From Nemertoderma westbladi (taxonomy: Eukaryota; Xenacoelomorpha; Nemertodermatida; Nemertodermatidae): DNA of 64,000 bases. Location: the NCBI GenBank assembly GCA_032718475.1, contig JAUCBJ010007285.1, positions 47,396 to 111,395 on the forward strand, given 5' to 3'. Shown here one piece after another: positions 54,706-64,000 of the stretch. Position numbers and translations under genes: made by a program. Below the pieces are notes generated by a model. That model ran no database searches and had not been told where the DNA came from. It saw nothing but the letters and a program-made list of their open reading frames with translations. Every line of letters begins with the position of its first letter. Position 1 is the first letter of the stretch.

Positions 54706-55410
54706 GACTTCAATGTGGTATGCCTGGAAGGCGCCACGTGGGACGTACGAACTATTAAGTACAAATTCAAAACGATGCAAATAATTAAATAAGTGCAATT
54801 TATACGTACGTACGTAGTAATCAGTAGTTTAGCAATGAAATATACGTTCGAAGTAAGTACTATAGTCATTCAACCTTTCTCAATTAGCTACTGGGACTGG
54901 GGGGCCAACTGACTATGGTACTATGGACGAGACACCAGACGACTTCACATTTCTTGAGTGCGATGGCACAAAGGGGGGGGGGTGAGATTCGTCAGAAGGG
55001 ATGGGGTAGTCAAAGAGAGGTCGAGTAGAGGTGATAGTGGAGAGTGCAGAGAGAGTGCGAATGCAATTCAAGTGTGTGGGAGGAATAAGAGGCTGAGTGA
55101 GGGACAGGGAAGTCCGAGAGTTAGAGCGGTAGTGAGGAGAAGTAGAGGAGAGTCAGGGTGAGAACAGAGTAGAGTTAAAGTGGCGAAATGTTGGGGAAAC
55201 AAAAGTCGTGTGAGGAGCGCACGATCGGCCCGACATGGGACGCCAGGCGAAACGGGTAGTGATATCATACCCATAGGGAGCGGCCTGGAAAGCCGGCTCC
55301 GAAAGAAAATAGTTCCACCCCACACCCGATAATAGATCGGGATCCAGCGGAATTGTAGCGCACTTGAGGTGGATGCTATCTTCTTACCGGGAAGATAGCA
55401 TGGGGGGGAG
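54706..55410 (+). promoter_or_regulatory. BEL-B 3' cis region: hairpins and polypurine tract
   Basis: Matches 34775-35460 of BEL-A. It carries CCCGAT/ATCGGG (55325-55341), the 11-bp stem ATGCTATCTTC / GAAGATAGCAT (55373-55401) and a GGGGGGGAG polypurine tract ending at 55410. Confidence 0.7.
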
Positions 55411-55937
55411 TGTTAGCTTACTCAATTCAGCTAACACCCCATAAAGTCAACCGTTAAGCAATATTGGGGGCCACGGGATTGGGTAACCAATAACTCGTGT
55501 CATCCCAACAAAGTGGGAAGGAGAAACAGACAATAAGGGTCAGGGGCCAAACCCCTAACAGAGGGATAATAGCTGGAGTGAACGGGAACACTCCAAAGGG
55601 CGCCAACAGGGACATTAGCCAATCAGAGGGGGGAAAGGCATCGGCTAGGTACAGTAACAAGGCCAACCCGTGCAATATAACCAGTTGGCAGTAATCATCT
55701 CATTCAGTTATCTCAGTGTTATTGGTGTTACAGTAGCAATAGTTTAGCTAGGGAAGTACCGGGACTTCAATTACCGTTTCCCGCCTTCCGTGTACAACAA
55801 CATATTATCAGTTATCTATATCTATATACCCGAGTATTATACACGACGAATAACGCAAACTCTTTCATCTTTCACACATGGCGGGGACGCGTGAATTGAC
55901 AAACCGGATAAACCGGGATCCTTCCTGGATCCCGTCA
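55411..55937 (+). repeat. BEL-B 3' LTR
   Basis: Begins TGTTAGCTTACTCAATTC, clearly related to the BEL-A LTR start, and ends GGATCCCGTCA, like the BEL-A LTR. LINE-1 copy 2 begins at 55938. There is no 5' partner in the window. Confidence 0.8.
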
Positions 55938-57652
55938 CTGCTTCTGTAAAGGCAGTATACCCCTCACAGTGATCTGCCGCCTCAGAGGCAAGAGCCTCAT
56001 ACCTGTTGCTCAGCTGTAGTGTGAAGCTGGATCTCACACTTGGCTGTTGCAACAGAGAGGACCAGTCATGCCGCGGCAAGGCAGATTTCGTTGTTCTGCT
56101 AGCACGCAGACTAAGTCTTACCTTGGCCACAATAAGGCGGTGATCACTGGAGAAGGGTCGAAGTGTAAATGCATTACAGTCTTGTATAGAGCTCCTGTAT
56201 TTCCTACGAAACAGAATATGGTCTATCTGGGACTTGTGACCACTGGGTCCACTATGAGTCCATAGCTTTCCAGTTCGCTTCTTGAACTGGGTTCCAGCCG
56301 AAAACAATCCATTTCCAGAGATAAAATCCTGAAGATGGACAGAATTTCGGTTAACACTATTGCTATAGACCCAGGGCGATGTAGGTGATTGATGCAGACT
56401 TGCATTAAAATCTCCCAGGAATGTTAAGAATGCATGCTGATCCACTCCATCAGTAGCTGCTTGTAGATTGTGGTAGAAATTGTCCACCTCCTCTACAGGG
56501 GCAACACTAGTTGGAGAGTAGCACACAATCAGAACCACCTTAGGAAACTTCTTAGCCAGTCTTCCAGAACATGAGAAGTGGCAACGGATGATGTGGTTAG
56601 AGATTTGGTCTATTTTGTCCAATGCTGCATGTGCAGTTGGATTCATCAATAGACCAATTCCACCATTGCCACTATCATCTGCTGAAGCGAGGGCGAGTCG
56701 CCAACCGCCCCCCCCCCCCCCATGTCCTTAATCAGAACCTCATCAGTCTGTCCACTCTGCATTCGGTGCTCTTGAACACCCACTGCACTAAGAGAAAGCT
56801 TATCTGCCAAGGCAGTCAGCTCACCTTGTCGCATTGGGGACCCGAGTGTTAGGGTGTTTACTGAGGCTAGTCTAGTGACTTGCCTCAGATTCACCAATGG
56901 CTTTGTTGGTCGGGGTGGAACATGAGAGTAGCCTCCAACTCCAGAATCCCTCTCCCCCTCACAATCTGGCCTCCCTCCTGGTGACCCAGGGTTTGGGCCA
57001 GAAAGGTCATCAGGAAAGGGACTCAAAGAATTGTTTGCCGCTCTCTCTCCAGTAGGGGGTGAGACAGGCAGCCAGTCAGGAGATAACTGACGCCTGTGAG
57101 GCCGATTGTGCCCAGTCATTCCACTGGCCTCTAGTGGCTGGACCTCCGCATTACTAATGTAATCCATAGTGGGGGTTGGGGGGTGCTTTTTTGCCGAGTC
57201 AGCTCTCGGGGCAAATACCACACCATGGTTTGCCATTCCACAGGGTGGGTGTCGCAGTGGAGTCAGATATGAGGCCCATCACCCATATCTACTCTCGCGC
57301 ACATGACCCACCATTGGCTGTGCAGCTCATCTGCTGGGTCATGCCCTGTACCCTTGCTGCCAGGTGCAGGTCGCAGTGAAGTGCACTCAGAGTGGACATG
57401 AGAACACTCTACTCCTGACCAGCCATTGGTAGATCACCATCTGCCTGGCCAGGCCATATACCCCTGCAGCCAAGTATATGGGTCCTTAATCCAGGACCAA
57501 GGGTGTCCTTATCCCAGAACGAAGGGGGTCCTAGTTACAGGACCAGATTTGCCCTAGTAAGAGGGTCTATGCAGCTACAGGTGGCACCTCCTTTATGCTG
57601 CATGGAGGTGGCAAGTTTTCTTGATCAATGACGTAGAATACCTGACCTGACC
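55938..57652 (-). mobile_element. LINE-1 copy 2, 5' half
   Basis: Nearly identical to 44468-46172, with the same 5' end. It is cut at 55938 in the middle of the RT-N-terminal linker by the BEL-B LTR. The missing 3' half is not found on the other side of BEL-B. Frames 57236-56646 and 56649-55837 correspond to the N-terminal/endonuclease-start and endonuclease regions. A C14 tract (56708-56721) replaces the C5 of copy 1. Confidence 0.9.
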
Positions 57653-57829
57653 TGTGTGTTCTGACCTGAAGGTGGAGCACAACGATATATGATATAACTA
57701 TATATGATATAATATGATATAACATCATTCAATTCTATGAATTATATCATTAATTTTATACCTTTAATTTTTTAGACCCTTCTACGTACTGTAGTGGAAA
57801 TAGACATTATAATTAATTAACGAAAACAC
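57653..57829. other. AT-rich spacer
   Basis: ATATGATATAAC-type microsatellite-like sequence. Nothing coding. Confidence 0.5.
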
Positions 57830-58078
57830 ACCCATTCTAAATTGTGTACTGTACCTTGCGCACATCTGGGGACATTAGTTTTTTAGTGCTGAGAGTATTA
57901 TATTATGCCCTACGTTCTACTTATGTAGGTAGGTGCAATGGACGTTAAGAATATATAATAATATTAATAAATTAACGAGAAAACACCGTTCCAAATACTG
58001 TCCCTTGCGCACATCTGGGGACATTAGTTTTTGTATTGTTTTTTCTGCAGACCATACGGTATGTAGTTGCAATGGACA
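57830..58078. repeat. ~131-bp repeat, left part
   Basis: Two imperfect units containing CGAAAACACACC, TCCCTTGCGCACATCTGGGG, ACATTAGTTTTT and GTTGCAATGGACATTAAG. Continues at 59604-59862 beyond the TTAA element. Confidence 0.85.
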
Positions 58079-58082
58079 TTAA

Positions 58083-59599
58083 CCCTATTAGTACCGGGCT
58101 ATAAAATGCTGTACAAATACCGGGGGGGGGGGGGGGTCATATTGACCTCTCCCTCTAAAATCTACAAATATTAACGAAAACGTCTGATTTTTTGTGTGTA
58201 CGTAGGTATCACTAGTCTGGATCCGACCGAAAAAAAAAATTTCGAAAAAATGTACTGGGGTGGTAATACTGCAGCACCAAAATTACAAGTAGTGCACAAT
58301 TTCACAAAATTTGAAAGTTACATTTTTCTGCTAATTGTTTTTCAATACAGATTTTCTGGGGCGCAAAATACATTGGAAAATATTTAAAAATGATATGATT
58401 ACCATAAATGGCTGTTTAGTCCTCTATGCGTAGGAAAAAAATGAAAAAAACAAGTAACCAGCACTTTTCAGTTAGAACACAAAATTTTTAATTCACTTAT
58501 ACGATGCTATAAATTGACATTTTCAGGTTTTCTTGGGCGCTGATTCTAATGGAATACATTTCAAATATGCCAGATCATTGCTACTTGTATTTTTCGGCCT
58601 AATTTGGCAAATTTTGGTGCTAGCACCAAAATTTCGTACCCATCACCAAAAAATACAAGTTTGCGATGTCCAGTGCTGTTTTTATTGATTCCATCGGATT
58701 CAGGACCCTCATAAACCCGTATAACGCAAGAAACAAGATGATACTATCTACTGATCAATTTACTCATTTTCCAAAATTTGGTGCTGGCACAACAATTGTC
58801 ACCCACCGGCGAAAAATACAAGTTTGAAAACTCTTATGAAATTTTACTGCTTCCATTGAATTCAGAACCCTAACAAACCCGTATAACGCAAGAAACAAGA
58901 TGACACAATCAATTGATATATTTGATGGTTTTCAAAATTTGGTGCTAGCACCACATTTTGCACCCACTTCCAAAAAATACAAGTTTGAGATGTCTAGTTC
59001 GATAATTATATATTCCATTGAATTCAGAACAGCCATAAACCTCTAAAATGCAAGAAATAAATTGTCACAAACAATTTTATCTATTGAATGGATTTTCAAA
59101 ATTTCGTGCTAGCACCAAAATTTGCACACAGCACCGAAAAATACAAGTTTGATACGCTTGGTGCAACTCGTATATATTTCATCGAAACCAGAACCCCAAA
59201 AAACCCCAATTGCGTAAAAACAAGTTTCAAACAATCAATTTACAAAATTGACATATTTCAAAATTTGGTGCTGGCACCAAAATTTGGCACCCGCCGAAAA
59301 AACAAGTTTGAAATTTCTAAATCAATTTACATAGAGATGTTACAATTAATATTTAATGAAATGTAATTTTCAAAAAACGTCTCAAAAAAGTGCCAAAAGT
59401 AGGGTTAAAAAATGGTGCTATAACTCGAAAACTACTCAATATTTTTGAAAACAGTTTCCACTACTAGGAAGACAATAGATTTTTAGGAAAAGTCATAAAA
59501 TTTCAGATTCCCAACTGCGTTTGTTTCAGAATTATAATAAAAAAACCACGGGGGGGGGGGGGGGTCATATTGACCCCCCCCCCCCCGGGTTTAATAGGG
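58083..59599. mobile_element. piggyBac-like non-autonomous element (TTAA target)
   Basis: 1,517 bp with ends CCCTATTA...TAATAGGG, flanked by TTAA duplications (58079-58082, 59600-59603). The unoccupied target GGACATTAAGAAATG is visible in the adjacent repeat unit at about 59721-59735. Sub-terminal G tracts followed by TCATATTGACC occur near both ends. No transposase ORF. Confidence 0.75.
58600..59330. repeat. ~155-bp array with GGTGCTAGCACC palindrome
   Basis: About five diverged units inside the TTAA element. Each has a palindromic AAATTTGGTGCTAGCACC core (variants GGTGCTGGCACC, CGTGCTAGCACC), then ATACAAGTTTGA, and an ATTCAGAACC...AACGCAAGAAACAAGATG block. Confidence 0.85.
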
Positions 59600-59603
59600 T
59601 TAA

Positions 59604-59862
59604 GAAATGTTTAGATATATTGACGAAAACACACCATTCTAAATACTGTCCCTTGCGCACATCTGGGGACATTAGTTTTTGTATTGTTTTTTCTGCAGAC
59701 CATGCGGTATGTAGTTGCAATGGACATTAAGAAATGTTTTGATATACTGTATTGACGAAAACACACCGTTCTAAATACTGTCCCTTGCGCACATCTGGGG
59801 ACATTAGTTTTTGTAGTGCTGGGAGTATTATAATAGGCCCTACGTATAGTTGCAATGAATGT
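59604..59862. repeat. ~131-bp repeat, right part
   Basis: Two units of the same repeat as 57830-58078. Confidence 0.85.
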
Positions 59863-60913
59863 TACTACTACTACTACTACTAGGTCGGGTGAACTCGGAC
59901 AGTGGAAATGAGATCCTTCCAGGATTCCCGATTCTCTAACTACTACTAGGTCGAGCGAGCTCGGACAGTGGAAATGAGATCCTTCCAGGCTTCCCGATTC
60001 TCCATAGTTGTCGCAATTTCGTTTCTCCCAAGTTCAGTATCCCTTTCAAGTTGATCTATATATGTTATGGCCGGTCGTCCACGACTACGCTTTCCATGAG
60101 TTGGTTGCCAGAGAAGTAGATCTGGTATGACCTCGTCTTTACTTCGCCAGCAGTGCCAACTGAATCTTAATCTGCGTTCACGGAGGGTGGTTGATACAGG
60201 TGGTATTGTACCATAAAGCTCGGCGTTTGTCATGTGTTGTCTCCAGCTGATGTTTAGGGCTGCCCTTAGTAGTCTTGTGTAGCAACCATCAATTCGTTGT
60301 TCAAGTAATTTAGTCAGTGTCCAGGTCTCACCCTCGTATAAAAATACACTTTCCACTGTGGCTCGAAAGAACTTAGTCTTCAGGTGCGGGAGAGATCTGA
60401 TTTCCAGATGGTATCCATTTTTGATAGAGCTACCCAAGCCTTTGCTTTCCTAACTTCTATGTCCTTTTTGCTACTCTCTATCCATGATCCAAGGTACTGG
60501 AAGTCATCGACCTTCCTTAGTTGATTATTATCAATGGTTGTCAAGTTCCCATCAACATTAAAGGTCATGAATTCGGTCTTTGTAGCATTTATATGCAATC
60601 CAACCTCCTTAGCAGCCCTCTCCACTTTATTTAGTAGAAGCTGTGCATCTGCTAGGGTATTAGAGAGCAGGGCGATGTCATCCGCAAAGTCGGTGTCTGT
60701 GACTGTAGTTGCCGGATATCTACTACTTCTGCGTTCTTGAAGTGTGAATCCCAGATCTTCACCCTTTGGGGCCGTCCTCATTGCGTAATCCAGCACAATT
60801 ACAAATAGTAATGGTGCTAATGTATCACCTTGCAGTACGCCAGCCAGGATTGAGAAAAACTCAGTTTCACCATCTGGTGAGAGTACCTGCGCTTCTGTGT
60901 CACAATATAACAA
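59863..60913 (-). mobile_element. LINE-2, truncated non-LTR element with duplicated 3' end
   Basis: RT fragment (60913-60380 and 60437-59946 in two frames): GVLQGDTLAPLLFVIVLDYA, catalytic TDFADDIALLSN, VGLHINATKTEFMTFN, DDFQYLGSWIESS, then ETWTLTKLLEQRIDG, RRLRFSWHCWRSKDE and RSRGRPAITYIDQLERDT. It is related in architecture to LINE-1 but a distinct family. The 3' end with (GTA)n tail occurs twice head-to-tail (59883-59938 and from 59941). A frameshift lies near 60400. The 5' side is cut by the IS3EU-like element. Confidence 0.85.
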
Positions 60914-61921
60914 TGAAATTTAATGAAATTCAATCGTCCTATTGTTGATATTGCGGTACCGGTATTGGTTTTATATTGCAGTATACCGGGCGTACCGGTG
61001 TCTACGTAGGGTAGACTACATTAATAGTGTAATTTTATTTTTCTATTCCGATTTCTCATGATCTGAATTGTGAATTATATAGGTACTAGAAAATGGTTTA
61101 TCAATTTATTTTCCTGTCACTTGTTGTTCCTGTCGTTGATTACCAACCCCCCGAACTCGATAACTATAATGATGATGTTTCTATTTTAATTAAGAAATAC
61201 TTCTTCAGTGGTTTAAAATATAAATAAATCACTACTATGTTAATAAATTACAATGATGTTCAAATAAGTCAGAGAACAGTAAGGAGTATTATTTATCGTC
61301 TTGGTCTTTCACGACACAAACACCATTCTACTTACGACGAAGTTTATACTGAAATAAATTCTATAACAAGAGGAATTGGTGGATTATGGGGATACCGACA
61401 CATGTGGCAGCACCTGAGGGTCAAGGGATTCAGTATTCCCCGACGTATCGTTCAAAACATATTAAGACAAATAAATCCTGAGGCTACGGAAAATTGTTTT
61501 CTATCGTAGCCTATCGTCATCGGCAGCGATATGTCCTCGTTTCTTGGTTGAGAGATATTCGGAAAACGACATGGGTGATGATTGATAAGTAGAGATGCCC
61601 CTGCCGCCGCTAGTATTACCGGTAGCATCACCTGTAAATGATTCATTGCCGGTACCTACAACTTTCGTTCCACATTGGTGACAGAATTTCGCAGAATCGA
61701 CGAGATTTACTCCACACTACTGAGTACAAAACATAACGAGAAATCGGAATAACAAACAAAAATTACAGTATTACTGTAGTTTTAGTATCTGCAGGGTAGA
61801 CCATAGACACCGGAACCGGTAATTACGTACATCTGTACATACAATACTGTAATATAAAACCAATACCAGTAGGGTCTACTGCAATATCAACAATAGGTTG
61901 ATAGAATTTCATTAAATTTCA
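60914..61921. mobile_element. IS3EU-like DNA transposon, deletion derivative with ~100-bp inverted ends
   Basis: The ends GAAATTTAATGAAATT and its complement AATTTCATTAAATTTC start long imperfect inverted repeats. CCTATTGTTGATATTGC, GGTATTGGTTTTATATT and GTGTCTA occur on both sides (60914-61015 and about 61800-61921). An integrase-type fragment lies inside. Inserted in LINE-2. Confidence 0.7.
61237..61509 (+). pseudogene. IS3EU-type integrase/transposase fragment
   Basis: 90 codons: VQISQRTVRSIIYRLGLSRH (helix-turn-helix-like) followed by GGLWGYRHMWQHLRVKGFSI and RRIVQNILRQINPEATE. This matches the region just before the catalytic core in eukaryotic IS3-like (IS3EU) integrases. The frame ends before the DDE core, and about 300 bp of non-coding DNA follow up to the right inverted repeat. 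An earlier stop (about 61226) lies upstream. Confidence 0.65.
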
Positions 61922-62004
61922 AATTCCCCCTACTAATAACAATAATAAAATGTCAAAATCGAACCAATGAATGGTTGGCCTCTTTGGAGCACTTAGTGCA
62001 GTAG

Positions 62005-62195
62005 TGTGTGTGTGTGGTTGACCAGTAAATAACTGGACAACCACACACAACTGGACAACTACACACACAACTGGACAACCACACACACAACTGGACAACC
62101 ACACACACAACTGGACAACCACACCAACACCCCACCCCCCAAAATGAAAAATGATGTGTGTGTGTTTGTCTAGTTGTGTGAGTGGTTGTCTGGCC
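62005..62195. repeat. 18-bp (ACACACAACTGGACAACC)n and flanking (GT)n
   Basis: Five to six tandem units flanked by GTGTGTGTGGTTG on one side and GATGTGTGTGTGTTTG on the other, so the block can pair with its flanks. No gene. Confidence 0.85.
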
Positions 62196-62404
62196 ACTTC
62201 GGGCTTCCGTATAAAACACATTAATTAAATGAAACAGTTACTAACAAGTTTATAATATTAACTCGAGGATATGATTCATTTTATCAGTCCCATTTGCAAT
62301 GTGAAATGAAGCATTTATTTTAAATATTTATTAATTATTGCATGCATAGCAAGTCGTAGACTTGGTTACTGAAAGAAAATATTCTGACTGCTTGAGCCTA
62401 CATA

Positions 62405-62515
62405 CTATGACCGGTTATGACTTAATAGACCAACTTGAAAGGGATACTGGACTTGGGAGAAGTGAAATTGCAACAACCATGGAGAATCGGGAAGCCTGGA
62501 AGGATCTCATTTGGG
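62405..62515 (+). mobile_element. LINE-2 fragment (RT C-terminus)
   Basis: Encodes YDLIDQLERDTGLGRSEIAT then TMENREAWKDLI, matching the end of LINE-2 (minus strand, about 59960-60070). Both flanks are unrelated. Confidence 0.85.
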
Positions 62516-62639
62516 TTATAGGGATATATCAGGTAACATACTAACATTCCATCGCCTGCAGCGCATTGTATATAATTTTAAATTTGATGTTACTAGTTTC
62601 GGACATGAATTCACTAACGATATTAGGCTGAGATTGGCA

Positions 62640-62770
62640 TACATCCAAGGATTACATACAAAGTTATTTCCAGTGCAGGGGCGGTCCCCACAGAATTATA
62701 CTCCCTAGAGGAAACTGGCACTCGTTTGGTGACCATTTAAGGATGCAAGGCAGATATGGGCCATGACAAG
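62640..62770 (+). repeat. Dispersed repeat, second copy
   Basis: Related to the insert in BEL-B pol (48537-48700). Here it adds GTTATTTCCAGTGCAGGGG and continues past AAGGCAGATATGGGCC. Confidence 0.6.
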
Positions 62771-62829
62771 AGTGCGTTGTGGCTACAGCCCTTAGCTCTT
62801 AGATCTCTGCAGACTCACCTCTCAAAATA

Positions 62830-64000
62830 ATTTACTTGTGGGGCGAGCCACGAAGTTGGCGGAGCCTTAGCGAATTGACACTGTTAAGGGGTGGGTCAAT
62901 TTTTGCAAATAGTTGTCGTCGTTGTCGTCGTTGTCGATACGATTTTGACATGCTAATAACTCTGTCGGATTTAAAGCTGCCAAGTTGAAAATGTGTAGGT
63001 ATCAATATGATCAAAATTTGAGATTTTTGAGAGACTTTCAGACACCATCAGTGCAATGGTCTCCCGCTAGAGGGCCACATGTCTAAACATTAAATGGCCA
63101 CCCATTTCTTTGCTTTTAATCCGTTTAAGCTGAAACTTGGCAGGTATGTACTAGACCATTAGCTGTGACTTTCAAAGGAGGCTAATCTGTCTGCAGTTCT
63201 CCAGTCTGCCGCTAGAGGGCGAAAAGTCCCGAAAGTGAAATTATTCTTCCATTTAGTTGTTTATGATCTGATTACGCTGAAACTTGTCATATATGTACTA
63301 GATGACATCCTGAGTCTTTGTGTGGATTGTAATCGGTCCGAAGTTTTCCAGTCTGCCGGTAGAGGGCCACATGTCTAAACATTAAATGTCCTTCCCATTT
63401 TTTGCTTTTAATCCGTTTAAGATGAAACATGGCAGATATGTACTAGACCATTAGCTATGACTTTCAAATGAGGCGAATCCGTTTACAGTTCTCCAGTCTG
63501 CCGTTAGAAGGCAAAATGTCCCGAAAGTGAAATTATTCTTCCATTTAGTTGTTTATGATCTGATTACGCTGAAACTTGTCATATATGTACTAGAAGACAT
63601 CCTAAGTCTTTGTGTGGACTGTAATCGGTCCGGAGTTTTCGAGTCTGCCGCTAGAGGGCGAAATGTATGAAAGTGATAACCTTCGCGAATTCCTTGATCT
63701 TAATCTATTTAAGCTGAATTTTGGAATATACAGTACCGGTATGTACTAGACCACATGCCTCGTCTTTGTGAGGAAGGTGATCGATCCGTAGTTCTTCAAT
63801 ATGCCGCTAGAGGGCTAAATGTATGAAAGTGAAAACCTTCCCCCATTTCGTTATTTATGATCCGTCAATCGGAAACTTGGTAGATATGTAATAGACCATA
63901 GGCTGCGGCTTTGTAGGGAAACTAATCCTTCCTTCTTCAGTTACCCAGTCTCCCGCTAGAGGGTTAACGTTTTCCGGGAAAATCTTCTCCTATGTTTTTT
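62830..64000. repeat. ~146-bp tandem array with CTCF-like cores
   Basis: At least seven diverged monomers run to the window edge. Each has a block CCGCTAGAGGGC(G/C) at 63064, 63209, 63356, 63501, 63648, 63804 and 63953 (spacings 145, 147, 145, 147, 156, 149). Two monomer types alternate in the first four (flank CACATGTCTAAACATTAAATG versus GTCCCGAAAGTGAAATTATTC), giving a dimeric higher-order unit of ~292 bp. All share CTGAAACTTGGCAG(G/A)TATGT. Confidence 0.9.

Larger units (their letters stand above)
46173..55937 (+). mobile_element. BEL-B, BEL/Pao element lacking its 5' end
   Basis: Plus-strand order: Gag C-terminus/protease (46208-47635), RT (about 47620-48536), an inserted repeat (48537-48700), RNase H, integrase and DUF5641-like (48701-50985), a repeat-rich gap, an intact exonuclease/zinc-knuckle ORF (52126-54705), the 3' cis region and 3' LTR (55411-55937). 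The 5' LTR and most of gag are missing. LINE-1 copy 1 abuts at 46172 and LINE-1 copy 2 at 55938. Confidence 0.85.

Noticed and set aside
61953-62219. Cys/Val-rich frames at 62 kb
   Set aside because: Translation of the 18-bp and GT repeats.

Overview
This is a eukaryotic genomic window, most likely from an aquatic invertebrate animal. The evidence is a thioester-protein (alpha-2-macroglobulin/CD109 family) relic next to a crowd of metazoan-type transposable elements: BEL/Pao and Ty3/Gypsy LTR retrotransposons, at least four non-LTR (LINE) lineages, a piggyBac-like TTAA element and an IS3EU-like DNA transposon. The species cannot be named from the sequence. There is no prokaryotic organisation, and almost every long reading frame belongs to a mobile element. 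The only host-type genes seen are the broken thioester-protein copy (216-2665) and a possible intact single-exon mucin-like type II membrane protein (8984-10090, minus).

Layout. 1-2665: LINE fragments and a TEP pseudogene split by a 5'-truncated LINE. 2668-8170: decayed Gypsy-1 (minus). 8.2-16.3 kb: low-gene DNA with a mucin-like gene, a 37-bp minisatellite, a MITE, a 15-bp minisatellite and an ACAGTAGC-motif satellite. 16.8-29.5 kb: BEL-C (minus), with gag, protease, a shortened pol and a downstream exonuclease/zinc-knuckle ORF. 30.5-36.0 kb: BEL-A (plus), a pol-less LTR element with both LTRs and a 5-bp target duplication, inserted in the right terminal repeat of BEL-C. 36.1-40.5 kb: Gypsy-2 (minus, CsRn1-like), with both LTRs, inserted in the ACAGTAGC satellite. 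42.4-46.2 kb: LINE-1 copy 1 (minus). 46.2-55.9 kb: BEL-B (plus), lacking its 5' end but carrying pol remnants, an intact 859-codon exonuclease/zinc-knuckle ORF and its 3' LTR. 55.9-57.7 kb: LINE-1 copy 2. 57.7-64.0 kb: a 131-bp repeat interrupted by a piggyBac-like element, LINE-2, an IS3EU-like element, small repeats, and a ~146-bp tandem array that puts a CTCF-like core in every monomer.

The most interesting system is the ORF downstream of pol in the two diverged BEL/Pao elements, BEL-B and BEL-C. In both it combines an RNase D/EXD-like DEDD 3'-5' exonuclease signature with three CCHC-type zinc knuckles. It occupies the position where an env would sit but looks nothing like one. BEL-A is a deletion derivative of a BEL-B-like parent: it keeps a scrap of this ORF and the parent's 3' cis-structures, so the three elements look like an autonomous/parasite family.
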